Part shown: positions 42,997-51,144 of the stretch, one piece after another
Numbering within the stretch: position 1 is the stretch's first letter
How the letters are laid out: the number at the start of each line of letters is the position of its first letter
Assembly: GCF_014654675.1 (NCBI RefSeq)
Contig: NZ_BNBC01000002.1
Location: forward strand, 124,001 to 188,000
Source: Streptomyces spiralis
GTDB taxonomy: Bacteria > Actinomycetota > Actinomycetes > Streptomycetales > Streptomycetaceae
Direction of reading: 5' to 3'
DNA length: 64,000 nt
Made by a program: the position numbers and the translations under genes
Notes under the pieces: model-generated
Database searches by the model: none
The model's input: only the letters and a program-made list of their open reading frames with translations
What the model was told of the DNA's origin: nothing

Positions 42997-43097
42997 CGTC
43001 TCACATTTCTTTGCAGGGTCGCTTGTGGAAGACAGCCGGCTCGTCAATGCCGGCCCAAGGTCGATATCGGGCTTCCAAGGTCCGCAGGGCAGGCCCC

Positions 43098-43145
43098 AGG
43101 GGGTGTCTCGCCGATCAGGCCGGGCTGAACGACGAGACACCCCCT
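43098..43145 (-). terminator. Inter-gene stem-loop between MalG and GH39
   Basis: AGGGGGTGTCTCG (43098-43110) and its exact complement (43133-43145) enclose 22 bases. The right arm overlaps the permease stop codon. In the minus-strand transcript this could be a partial terminator or a 3' stabiliser that sets transporter and enzyme levels apart. Confidence 0.6.
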
Positions 43146-44097
43146 AGCCCTTGACGGCGCCGAGCGAAACGCCTGACTGCCAATACCGCTGCAGGCTGAG
43201 GAACGCGATGATCAGCGGTACGACTGTCAGTAGCGCGGCCGTGATCACGAGATTCTGGATGAGAGCGCCGTTCCCCGCGGTCGATCCCAGCTTGTTCCAT
43301 TCGTTGAGTCCGATGGTCAGCGGATACCAGTTGGGATCCTTGAGCATGATCAGCGGAAGGAAGTAGTTGTTCCAGATCGATACGAACGAGAAGAGCAGGA
43401 CTGTCACGCTCGCCGGCGCGAGCAGCGGAAGCGCGATCTGGACGAAGGTCCTGAACTCGCCGGCGCCGTCGACCTTGGCGGCATCGAGCAGGTCCGTCGG
43501 TACGGCATCGGCCGTGTACACCCACATCAGGTACAACCCGAAGGGGTTGATGAAACTCGGTATGAGAACGGCCCACGGCGTGTTGGTGATGCCGAGATGC
43601 GCGAACAGCAAGAACTGTGGGATCGCCAGGGCGATGCCCGGCACCGCGATCGATCCCAGGATGACGAAAAGGAACACGCGCTTGCCGCTGAACTGGAGCT
43701 TCGCCAGGGCGTACCCGCCGAGGGCCGCCAGGAACGTCGACACGACCGCACCCACGACGACGTAGATGACGGTGTTGAGCAACCACCGGGAGAAAATCCC
43801 GTCCTGGTATCTGAACACCTCGACGATGTTGTCCCACAGGGCGAACCTGTGACCGGGCGCGAACCCGAACGAGGAGACGAAGTCGGCTTGTGTCTTGGTT
43901 GCGTTGATGACCAGCCACACAAGTGGCAGCAGGCAGTACAGGGCAGACAACCCTGTCATGACCGTGAGCGTCACGCTCTTCTTGGGGTTCTCCACGGTAT
44001 AGCGGGGACGGCGGTCGCGGGAATGACCCGTCGATGAGCCGGATGTCGCGACGTGGGCTTCGCCGGATTCAGCTCCTGTGCTAGTGATCGAAGGCAT
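43144..44097 (-). CDS. Carbohydrate ABC transporter permease (MalG type)
   Basis: The 317-residue CUT1 permease has six spans and the EAA-type loop DLLDAAKVDGAGEFRTFVQI (about residues 198-217), ending SGVSLGAVKG as MalG proteins do. The N-terminal 35 residues are hydrophilic. The start overlaps the MalF gene by 17 bases, implying coupled translation. It belongs to the binding protein-MalF-MalG-GH39 set under the divergent LacI regulator. Confidence 0.9.
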   Translation of the reverse strand: MPSITSTGAESGEAHVATSGSSTGHSRDRRPRYTVENPKKSVTLTVMTGLSALYCLLPLVWLVINATKTQADFVSSFGFAPGHRFALWDNIVEVFRYQDGIFSRWLLNTVIYVVVGAVVSTFLAALGGYALAKLQFSGKRVFLFVILGSIAVPGIALAIPQFLLFAHLGITNTPWAVLIPSFINPFGLYLMWVYTADAVPTDLLDAAKVDGAGEFRTFVQIALPLLAPASVTVLLFSFVSIWNNYFLPLIMLKDPNWYPLTIGLNEWNKLGSTAGNGALIQNLVITAALLTVVPLIIAFLSLQRYWQSGVSLGAVKG

Positions 44098-44995
44098 TTC
44101 TCAATCCTCTGATCTGGACGGCGTAGGCGACCGCGATCGTGATCGCAGCCATGACGAGCGCGAGGGCTGCCGCATAGCCTTGCTGGGATCCGGTGAAGGC
44201 CAGGTTGTACGCGTACAGGTTGGGCGTGTAGTGGGTGGTGATGCCGCTGTTGGCCACCATCGACGGCAGGATCTGCGGCTCGCTGAAAATCTGGAACGTG
44301 CCGATGATCGAGAAGATGATCGCGATGACCAGGGACTGTCGCAGTGCCGGCAGCTTGATTCTGAGGACGACCTGAAATTCGTTCGCCCCGTCGAGTGCCG
44401 CCGCCTCGTACAGTTCGCGCGGCACGGCCTTGAGCACGGCGTAGAAGATGAGCATGTTGAAGCCGGTGAAGGCCCAGGTCACCATCACCCCGATGGAGAT
44501 GAGCGTGGTACTGGGGGTGAAGGGGTCGAGATCCGTGCCCAGAGCGTCGTTGAGGCTGCCGAGCAGGCCGTATTTGACGCCCAGCATGAATCCCCACATG
44601 AGAGTCGACACGACCGCCGGCACCGCATAGGGGAGAAAGATCGACACCCGCATGAACCTGGTGCCGTGCAGACGCCTGGAGTCCAGTGCCAGCGCCAGCA
44701 CCATGGCGAGGATCAGCATGACCGGGACCTGGACGAGTGTGAACGAGAAGACCCGGCCCACACCGTCCCAGAACTGCGCATCGTGGAACAGCTTGGTGTA
44801 GTTGGCGAGCCCGGTGAACGTGTTGCCGCCGATGAGCTTCTGCTGGAAGAGGCTGAGGTAGCCGGCGTAGAAGATCGGCACGATGAACACGAGCATGAAC
44901 AACAGCCCGAAGGGCGCGATGAACGCCAGTCCGATCTGTTTCCTGCCGCGCTTTCCGGCCGATGCCGGGTGCTGCGCTGTAATGGGCGACGTCAC
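44081..44995 (-). CDS. Carbohydrate ABC transporter permease (MalF type)
   Basis: The 304-residue CUT1 permease has six spans and the EAA loop LYEAAALDGANEFQVVLRIK (about residues 196-215). GTG at 44995 is preferred because GAGGTGG lies 8 bases upstream and it starts just 4 bases past the binding-protein stop; an upstream ATG at 45031 would overlap that gene without a ribosome site. It pairs with the MalG gene. No ATPase is encoded nearby. Confidence 0.88.
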   Translation of the reverse strand: MTSPITAQHPASAGKRGRKQIGLAFIAPFGLLFMLVFIVPIFYAGYLSLFQQKLIGGNTFTGLANYTKLFHDAQFWDGVGRVFSFTLVQVPVMLILAMVLALALDSRRLHGTRFMRVSIFLPYAVPAVVSTLMWGFMLGVKYGLLGSLNDALGTDLDPFTPSTTLISIGVMVTWAFTGFNMLIFYAVLKAVPRELYEAAALDGANEFQVVLRIKLPALRQSLVIAIIFSIIGTFQIFSEPQILPSMVANSGITTHYTPNLYAYNLAFTGSQQGYAAALALVMAAITIAVAYAVQIRGLRNAFDH

Positions 44996-44999
44996 AGCG

Positions 45000-46298
45000 C
45001 TAGTCCACCTCGAAACCCTGCTCGTTGCCATACTTGATCATGCGCTGCTTCCACTCCTCGAGGATTCCCGCGAGCGAGCCCTTGCCTGTGGTGTAGTACT
45101 TCGACACGAGGTCGCCGTAGGTCGATCGGGCCCACTCGAAGAACGGCGGGAACTGCCAGCCGCGCGCGACCGACTTCGAGGCTTCTGCCAGCACCGGACC
45201 GACCTTCTGGTCACCGAAGTACTTGTTGACCTTGCTCTGGGAGTCCGTGCTCGCCAACACCGACGTGTTCGGCACGAAGGCGCCCGCATCGACGCGGGGC
45301 GAAAGGCCGCCGCCGTGCGTGAAGTACTCGAGGAACTTGAATGCCGCGTCCTTGTGCGGGGCAGCAGCCGGGATGCCGAAGCCGCTTCCGCCGTTCTCCG
45401 CGCCGACCTTGTCGCCCTTCTGCCACTGCGGCATCAGCGCAACTCTGAAGTCACCGGCGGCCTTGGGCGCACGCTGGGGGAGTGACGCGGTCAGCCAGCC
45501 GCCCATGATCTGCGAGGCAAGAGTTCCGTCGTTGAGCGTGCGGTTCCAGTCGTCGGACCACGCTGTGACCTTGGTGTTGAGCAAGTGCTCGTCGAGCATC
45601 TTCTGCCAGAACGCCACGGCCTTGGTGGTGCCGGGCTCCGAGAAGTCGATGTGCACCTTGGTGCCGTTCACCTTGAAGGGGCGACCGCCGGCCTGCCAGA
45701 TGAGCGACAGCAGGAAGAAGAGGTCCCCGGTGTCCTGTGCGATGTAGTGGTCGCCACCGAGCGCGCGCACCTTCTTGGCGTCCTGGTAGTACTCGTCCCA
45801 CGTGGCCGGAGCCTCTTTCAGACCCGCCTTTTTGAGAGTGGCCTGGTTGTAGAACATGACCGACGGACCGTAGTCGGACGGAAGTGCGTAGACCTTGCCA
45901 TCGACTGTCACGTCGTTCCACGCGGCATCGACGTAGTCCTTCTTGAGCTTGTCGACGCCGAACTCCCCGAGATTGTCGAGCTTGCCGGGGATGGCGAAGT
46001 AGGGCACCGCGAAGTACTCGAACATCGCGAGGTCCGGCACGCCGGAACCGGCCTGGATCGCATTGTCGAGAGCCGTGTACTCGTCGAACGACGAGCCGGC
46101 GTTGACCACCTTGACCTTGATGTTCGGGTTCGCCGCCTCGAACCCGGGCACGGCCTTTGCGACGGTGTCGTCCCAACTCCAGACCGTGAGCTTCACCTGC
46201 TTGTCGCCGCTGTCCGACGACCCGCTCGAGCAAGCGCCCAGTACGAGCGTCAGCCCGAGCGCCGCGGAAAGGAGTTTTGCCTGCTTGCGGAGCCTCAT
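45000..46298 (-). CDS. Sugar ABC transporter substrate-binding lipoprotein
   Basis: The 432-residue family 1 solute-binding protein has a lipoprotein signal (lipobox VLGAC, Cys at about residue 23). Its binding domain has KLTVWSWDDTVAKAVPGF, VPDLAMFEYFAVPYF and YALPSDYGPSVMFYNQATL. It heads the operon for a sugar importer with the GH39 enzyme. AAGGAGGAGG precedes the ATG. The operator-like 13-mer at 46324 lies 25 bases before the start. The expected ligand is a xylo- or arabino-oligosaccharide, by inference. Confidence 0.9.
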   Translation of the reverse strand: MRLRKQAKLLSAALGLTLVLGACSSGSSDSGDKQVKLTVWSWDDTVAKAVPGFEAANPNIKVKVVNAGSSFDEYTALDNAIQAGSGVPDLAMFEYFAVPYFAIPGKLDNLGEFGVDKLKKDYVDAAWNDVTVDGKVYALPSDYGPSVMFYNQATLKKAGLKEAPATWDEYYQDAKKVRALGGDHYIAQDTGDLFFLLSLIWQAGGRPFKVNGTKVHIDFSEPGTTKAVAFWQKMLDEHLLNTKVTAWSDDWNRTLNDGTLASQIMGGWLTASLPQRAPKAAGDFRVALMPQWQKGDKVGAENGGSGFGIPAAAPHKDAAFKFLEYFTHGGGLSPRVDAGAFVPNTSVLASTDSQSKVNKYFGDQKVGPVLAEASKSVARGWQFPPFFEWARSTYGDLVSKYYTTGKGSLAGILEEWKQRMIKYGNEQGFEVD

Positions 46299-46323
46299 GA
46301 GCCGCCTCCTCCTTGAGAAGACT

Positions 46324-46336
46324 CGAAACTTTTTCG
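46324..46336. promoter_or_regulatory. LacI operator candidate O1 (importer side)
   Basis: CGAAACTTTTTCG lies 25 bases before the binding-protein gene. It is the exact reverse complement of O2 at 46450. A minus-strand promoter TTGACG (46383-46388 on the plus strand) with TAGCTT at 18-base spacing lies upstream, so O1 would lie in the initial transcribed region. Confidence 0.7.
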
Positions 46337-46449
46337 CATCATTTTCGAAGCAGGTGGCAAGCTACTGGGCCTGATCCGACCACGTCAAGGACTTGGACGA
46401 GGTGCGAATGGACGCCAGGTGCGGCACATGTGTAACGTGCGCCCAGGTT

Positions 46450-46462
46450 CGAAAAAGTTTCG
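46450..46462. promoter_or_regulatory. LacI operator candidate O2 (regulator side)
   Basis: CGAAAAAGTTTCG is the exact inverted copy of O1, 113 bases away, and ends 19 bases before the lacI-type gene. Paired placement suggests autoregulation and possibly looping across the divergent gap. Confidence 0.7.
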
Positions 46463-46481
46463 GACGCGGAACGGAGTCATG

Positions 46482-47519
46482 ATGAGTCGGCGGTCTCATT
46501 CCGAACGAGCCACCCTCGCGGATGTCGCCCGGCTGGCCGGTGTCTCACCGGCAACCGCCTCGAAGGTTCTCAACGGACGCAGCGACGTGGGGGCGAACAC
46601 GCGCGACCTCGTCCTCGGTGTCATCGCCGAGCTCGGCTACAAGCCGACGACGGCGCGACGCGATGTGCAGCGGGAGCGGACGCTCGTCACCGTGCTCGAC
46701 ATCGTCGAGTCCCGCTACGCCGGGACGGTGCTCCAAGGGATCCTCGTGTCCGCGACGGCTGCGCAGACCGAGCTCCTCCTGCGCCTCCCGCCCGAGGACT
46801 GGACCGGCACAAGCCGTACAGCGGCCCGTGCCTGGATCGCGGAGCTGCGGGCGTCCGGCGTCGTCGGCATCATCGCGCTCGCCGTCGCCGTGCCCGACTC
46901 CGTGCTCCGCGCCGCGGAGGACGCGGAGCTGGCGGTGGTGACGATCGACCCGATCGACACCACCGACTCGCGTGTGGTCAGTATCGGTTCCACCAACTGG
47001 GCGGGTGGCCGCTCGGCGACCGAGCATGTCATCGGGCTGGGACACCGCAGGATCGCCTGGATCGGCGGCCCGCTGGGTTCAACTCCCTCGGCGGAGCGCT
47101 TCCACGGGTACCAGGCCGCGTTGCACTCGGCCGGCATCACGCCGGACGACGTGATGATCCGCCACGACACTTTCTCCGTCGAAGCGGGACTTCAGCACGC
47201 CCATGACATGCTGACGCTCGACGAGCGGCCGACCGCGATCGTCGCGGGCAACGACGAAATCGCCGTCGGCGTGCTCGCTGCGGCCAATGAACTCGATATC
47301 GCCGTCCCGGGGGATCTCTCGGTCACGGGGTTCGACGACACGCCGCAGGCCCAATGGACAACCCCCCGGCTGACGTCCGTCGGTCAGCCTCTCGTCGGCA
47401 TGGGCCGAATGGCCGTCGAGACCGCCCTCAGCATGGCGGACGGCGTCCAGCCCGCCTCCCGGCACCTCCAGCTGGCGACCACCCTCAATGTCCGTGACTC
47501 CACGGGCCCTGCCACATGA
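46482..47519 (+). CDS. LacI-family transcriptional regulator
   Basis: The 345-residue regulator has the N-terminal LacI helix-turn-helix and hinge (residues about 8-60; VSPATASKVLNGRSDVG, then ELGYKPTTARR) and a periplasmic-binding-like sensor (about 65-340, with HRRIAWIGGP, AIVAGNDEIAVGVL and VTGFDDTPQAQW). It is divergent from the importer/GH39 operon and flanked by the two identical 13-mers. ATG at 46482 gives the best spacing to GGAG; ATG at 46479 is possible. The inducer is probably an imported oligosaccharide. Confidence 0.9.
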   Translation: MSRRSHSERATLADVARLAGVSPATASKVLNGRSDVGANTRDLVLGVIAELGYKPTTARRDVQRERTLVTVLDIVESRYAGTVLQGILVSATAAQTELLLRLPPEDWTGTSRTAARAWIAELRASGVVGIIALAVAVPDSVLRAAEDAELAVVTIDPIDTTDSRVVSIGSTNWAGGRSATEHVIGLGHRRIAWIGGPLGSTPSAERFHGYQAALHSAGITPDDVMIRHDTFSVEAGLQHAHDMLTLDERPTAIVAGNDEIAVGVLAAANELDIAVPGDLSVTGFDDTPQAQWTTPRLTSVGQPLVGMGRMAVETALSMADGVQPASRHLQLATTLNVRDSTGPAT

Positions 47520-47549
47520 CCTGCTCCGCACAGAGGGCGCCGCGAGGTG

Positions 47550-49967
47550 TCAGAGAGGCGTGATCACATACTCGCCGCCCGCCGTGGTCTCGAACACCGC
47601 GAGGGTGCTTTCGGGGCGCTTCACTTCTGTCTCGGCGCCGCCTGTGGAATGCACGGCGACCGGTGCGGCGGTGCGCAGCCGGACGGTGCCGTGCCGGCGC
47701 GCTGTCAGGTGGGCTTGGGCGAGCGCGCCGTCGAGCCAGGAGAGGCTGACCGTGAGGCCGCCGCGGGCGAGGAGGCCGGTGACCCGGCCGGCAGGGAGCT
47801 GCGGTGGCAGGGCGGGCAGCAGGTGGACCTCATCGGTGTGGGACTGGAGCAGCCATTCGGTCACGCCGGCGGTGGCGCCGAAGTTGCCGTCGATCTGGAA
47901 GGGCGGATGGAGGTCGAACAGGTTCGGGGCGGTGTGGTCGGGGGTGAGCAGGTCGCTGAGGAGTTTGTAGGAGCGGGCGCCGTCTTCCGCGCGCGCCCAA
48001 AAATTGATCTTCCAGGCCAAGGACCAGCCGGTGCCGTCGTCCCCACGCATTTCCAGAGTCTTCAGAGCGGCCTGGAAGAGTTCCGGGGTCGTTCGCTTGG
48101 TGATCTGGTTGCTGGGGTGGAGGCCGTACAGGTGGGAGATGTGGCGGTGCTGCTGCTCGGGCGCGCCCGCGTCCCAGTCCTGCTGCCACTCCTGCAGCTG
48201 CCCCAGGGCGCCGATCTTCATGGGCGGCAGTTGGGCACGGGCCTGGCGCACCCGGTCGGCGTACGGGCTGGTGGTGCCGAGCGCGTCGCAGGCGGCGAGG
48301 TAGCCGTCGAAGAGGTCACGCAGGATCTGGTTGTCCATCGTCGGGCCCGCACATGCGGACACGTCGGGGTGGTGGGCGTTCTCGGGCGAGACGGACGGGC
48401 AGGTCACCAGGTGTCCGCTGGTGGGGTCGTGGACGAGCGCGTCGAGGAAGAAGCGGACCGCTCCTTCGACCACGGGCAGGCGGCGGCGCAGGGCTGCGCT
48501 GTCGCCGGTGAAGCGGTAGTGCTCCCATACGGAGGTGGCGAGCCAGGCGCCGCCGGTGGGCCACATCCCCCAGAAGGCTCCGTCCACGGGCGCGGTTCCG
48601 CGCCAGGCGTCGGTGTTGTGATGGGCGACCCAGCCGTCGGCTCCGTACTGCACCCTGGCGGTCTTCTGTCCGGCCTGGGCGAGGTCGTCGAGGAGGGCGA
48701 AGACCGGATCCCAGCACTCCAGGAGGTTGGTGGTGGGCGCGGGCCAGTAGTTCATCTCCGTGTTGATGTTGATCGTGTACTTGGAGTCCCAGGGCGGGGA
48801 CAGCTGGTCGTTCCAGATGCCCTGCAGATTGGCGGGCTGTGTACCGGGGCGGGACGAGGAAATGAGCAGGTAGCGGCCGAACTGGTAGTGAAGCGCCACC
48901 AGTTGGGGGTCGTCGGCCTGAGAGAACGCGGCCACTCGCCGATCGGTCGGCGCCGCGGCCGCATCCGTGGTGCCGAGGTCGAGCGTGACCCGGCGGAAGA
49001 GCGCGCGGTGGTCGCGTACGTGCCGGGAGCGCAACTGCCCGTACGGGGTGTCGGCTGCGGCGTTCAGAGGGCGCTCGGCGCGGGCGCGGTGGTCACCCGA
49101 GGCGTCCCGGTAGTCGTTGTAGCTGGTGCCGACGGACACCAGCAGGGTCACCGCGTCGGCCCCGTCCACGGCGAGCGTGCCGTTCTCGCTGCGCACGGTG
49201 CCCCCCTCGGCGCGGGCACGGACCAGGGCTCGGAAGCGGACCCGGCCGGCGACCCCCTCACGCGTCTGCCCGGTCCCCTCCAGAGCGGCGGTGATCCGGT
49301 CCGGGGACGACGTCTGAGCCTGCTGGGGAGTGTCGAAGGCGGCGGTGAACGACAGGGCACCCGGGGAATCCGCGGTCAGCCGGACCACAATCACCTGGTC
49401 GGCGTGGCCTGCGAACGCCTCGCGACGGTATGTCACTCCTCCGCGGACGTACGTCGTGGTCGCCACGGCCGTGTCCAGGTCCAGCTCACGACGGTAGGAG
49501 CTGACGTCACCTGTCCCGGGGAACGTCAGGCGCAGGTTGCCTACTGTCTGGTACATCAGCTCCCCGACCGGGATGCCCAGGAAGGTGGAGTTGATCAGGT
49601 CCTGGGCGGAGCTCCATTCGCCGGCGAAGATTCGGCGCCGGATCTCGGGGAGGTTTGCCAGACCCTGGGGGTTGGCGGGTTCGTAGGGGCCTCCCGCCCA
49701 GAGAGTGTCTTCATTGAGCTGGAGCTGCTCGGTTTCCACTCCGCCGAACACCATGGCGCCGAGGCGGCCGTTGCCGAGCGGCAACGCCTCCAGCCATTGG
49801 CCGGCGGGCCTGTCGTACCAGAGGGCGAGACGGGAGGCCTCCGGAGTGGCGGCATCCTCCGCTTCCGAGGTGCTCTGCGGCGCCGCGGCCGCCGCAGCCG
49901 CTGGGAGACCGACGGCGAGTGCGGCGGACGTGGTTGCGGAGGCGACGAGAAAGTCTCTTCGTTCCAT
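47550..49967 (-). CDS. Secreted GH95 alpha-L-fucosidase/alpha-L-galactosidase
   Basis: The 805-residue protein has a twin-arginine signal (MERRDFLVASATTSAALAVG). The GH95 N-terminal super-sandwich domain (about 45-290) starts LWYDRPAGQWLEALPLGNGR. The (alpha/alpha)6 barrel (about 310-680) has INTEMNYWPAPTTNLLEC, a family motif with the water-activating Asn pair, and WKINFWARAEDG. A C-terminal beta domain closes the protein. It cuts alpha-1,2-linked L-fucose or, in plant-active members, L-galactose. It is last in a leftward set with an Rbs-type importer and L-fuconate dehydratase, which supports a 6-deoxysugar or L-galactose product. AAAGGCAGG precedes the ATG. Confidence 0.9.
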   Translation of the reverse strand: MERRDFLVASATTSAALAVGLPAAAAAAAPQSTSEAEDAATPEASRLALWYDRPAGQWLEALPLGNGRLGAMVFGGVETEQLQLNEDTLWAGGPYEPANPQGLANLPEIRRRIFAGEWSSAQDLINSTFLGIPVGELMYQTVGNLRLTFPGTGDVSSYRRELDLDTAVATTTYVRGGVTYRREAFAGHADQVIVVRLTADSPGALSFTAAFDTPQQAQTSSPDRITAALEGTGQTREGVAGRVRFRALVRARAEGGTVRSENGTLAVDGADAVTLLVSVGTSYNDYRDASGDHRARAERPLNAAADTPYGQLRSRHVRDHRALFRRVTLDLGTTDAAAAPTDRRVAAFSQADDPQLVALHYQFGRYLLISSSRPGTQPANLQGIWNDQLSPPWDSKYTININTEMNYWPAPTTNLLECWDPVFALLDDLAQAGQKTARVQYGADGWVAHHNTDAWRGTAPVDGAFWGMWPTGGAWLATSVWEHYRFTGDSAALRRRLPVVEGAVRFFLDALVHDPTSGHLVTCPSVSPENAHHPDVSACAGPTMDNQILRDLFDGYLAACDALGTTSPYADRVRQARAQLPPMKIGALGQLQEWQQDWDAGAPEQQHRHISHLYGLHPSNQITKRTTPELFQAALKTLEMRGDDGTGWSLAWKINFWARAEDGARSYKLLSDLLTPDHTAPNLFDLHPPFQIDGNFGATAGVTEWLLQSHTDEVHLLPALPPQLPAGRVTGLLARGGLTVSLSWLDGALAQAHLTARRHGTVRLRTAAPVAVHSTGGAETEVKRPESTLAVFETTAGGEYVITPL

Positions 49968-50082
49968 GGGAATGCCTGCCTTTCGATCGCGGGTTGGGCT
50001 GGTCATTCGGGTGCGGCGGCGTGGCCGGCCGGGTTCGGGCGGCAGCGCAGGGGGAGCGCATGCCGGGGAAGGGCGGCGGTGG

Positions 50083-51144
50083 CTATTCCTGTGCCTTGCC
50101 CCCGGTGATGCGGGACAGGGCCAGGGCGATGAGGATGATCGCTCCGTTGAGGGCGCCGATCCACTGCGCGGGGACGCCTCCGAGGGTGAGGACGTTCTGG
50201 ATCAGGAACAGCAGCAGGATGCCGGTGAACGCGCCGAACACGGTGCCCTTGCCGCCGTTGAGGCTGATGCCTCCGATGACCGCGGCGGCGAACACGGTGA
50301 AGATGTAGCCGTTGCCCTGGGCGGAGGCCACCGAGGCGAGGCGTCCCGAGAGCAGCAGACCGCTCAGCGCGGCGAGGACGCCGGCGGTGACGATGACGAT
50401 CCACAGCACCCGGTCGGTGCGGATGCCGGCCGCCTTCGCCGCGTCGACGTTGCCGCCGATCGCGTAGAGGGAGCGGCCGAAGCTGGTGAAGCCGAGCACC
50501 ACGATCCCTACGGCGAACAGGATGAGGCAGATCCACACCGAGGCAGGCATGCCCAGCCACTGGGCGGTGCCGAGGTAGAGCATCGAGGGGGGCAGATGGA
50601 AGAAGGTCTGCCCGCCGGAGATGCCCGTCAGGATGCCGCGCAGCACGATCAGCATGCCGAGCGTGACGATGAAGCCGTTGAGCCCGAACCGGATGATGAA
50701 CAGGGCGTTCACCGCACCGATCAGCAGACCGGCCGTCAGCGTGATGGGGACGGACCAGCCGCCGGGCAGCAGTCCGATCCCGTGCGTCGCGCCCGGCGGA
50801 ACGGTGAGCCAGGCCGCGACCCCGGGGGCGAGCCCGACGGTGGACTCCAGGGAGAGGTCCATCTTCTTGACGATCAGCACCAGCGTCTGCGCGAGGACGA
50901 GCAGCGCGATCTCGGACATGGTCTGCAGGACGTTGATCAGGTTGTCGGTCTGCAAGAACACCGGATTGACGATCTGGCCGACGATGGCCATGGCGATGAT
51001 CGCGGGAATCAGTGCCAGGTCGCGCAGCCGCGCGAAGGCGATCCTGCGTTGCCCCGTCCTCCTGGCGCCCGGCTGCTCGCTCGCGGTGTCCGGCTGCTCG
51101 CCGTTGGGGCTCTTCGCGGCGGCGGCGGTCGCACTCTCAGACAT
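50083..51144 (-). CDS. Monosaccharide ABC transporter permease (RbsC type)
   Basis: The 353-residue CUT2 permease has eight or more hydrophobic segments and the BPD_transp_2 landmarks MDLSLESTVGLAPGVAAWL, GLNGFIVTLGMLIVLRGI, FGRSLYAIGGNVDAAKAAGI and GISLNGGKGTVFGAFTGILL. It overlaps the ATPase gene by 8 bases. AAGGAG lies 9 bases before the ATG. CUT2 systems import monosaccharides; fucose or L-galactose is the contextual guess. Confidence 0.9.
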   Translation of the reverse strand: MSESATAAAAKSPNGEQPDTASEQPGARRTGQRRIAFARLRDLALIPAIIAMAIVGQIVNPVFLQTDNLINVLQTMSEIALLVLAQTLVLIVKKMDLSLESTVGLAPGVAAWLTVPPGATHGIGLLPGGWSVPITLTAGLLIGAVNALFIIRFGLNGFIVTLGMLIVLRGILTGISGGQTFFHLPPSMLYLGTAQWLGMPASVWICLILFAVGIVVLGFTSFGRSLYAIGGNVDAAKAAGIRTDRVLWIVIVTAGVLAALSGLLLSGRLASVASAQGNGYIFTVFAAAVIGGISLNGGKGTVFGAFTGILLLFLIQNVLTLGGVPAQWIGALNGAIILIALALSRITGGKAQE

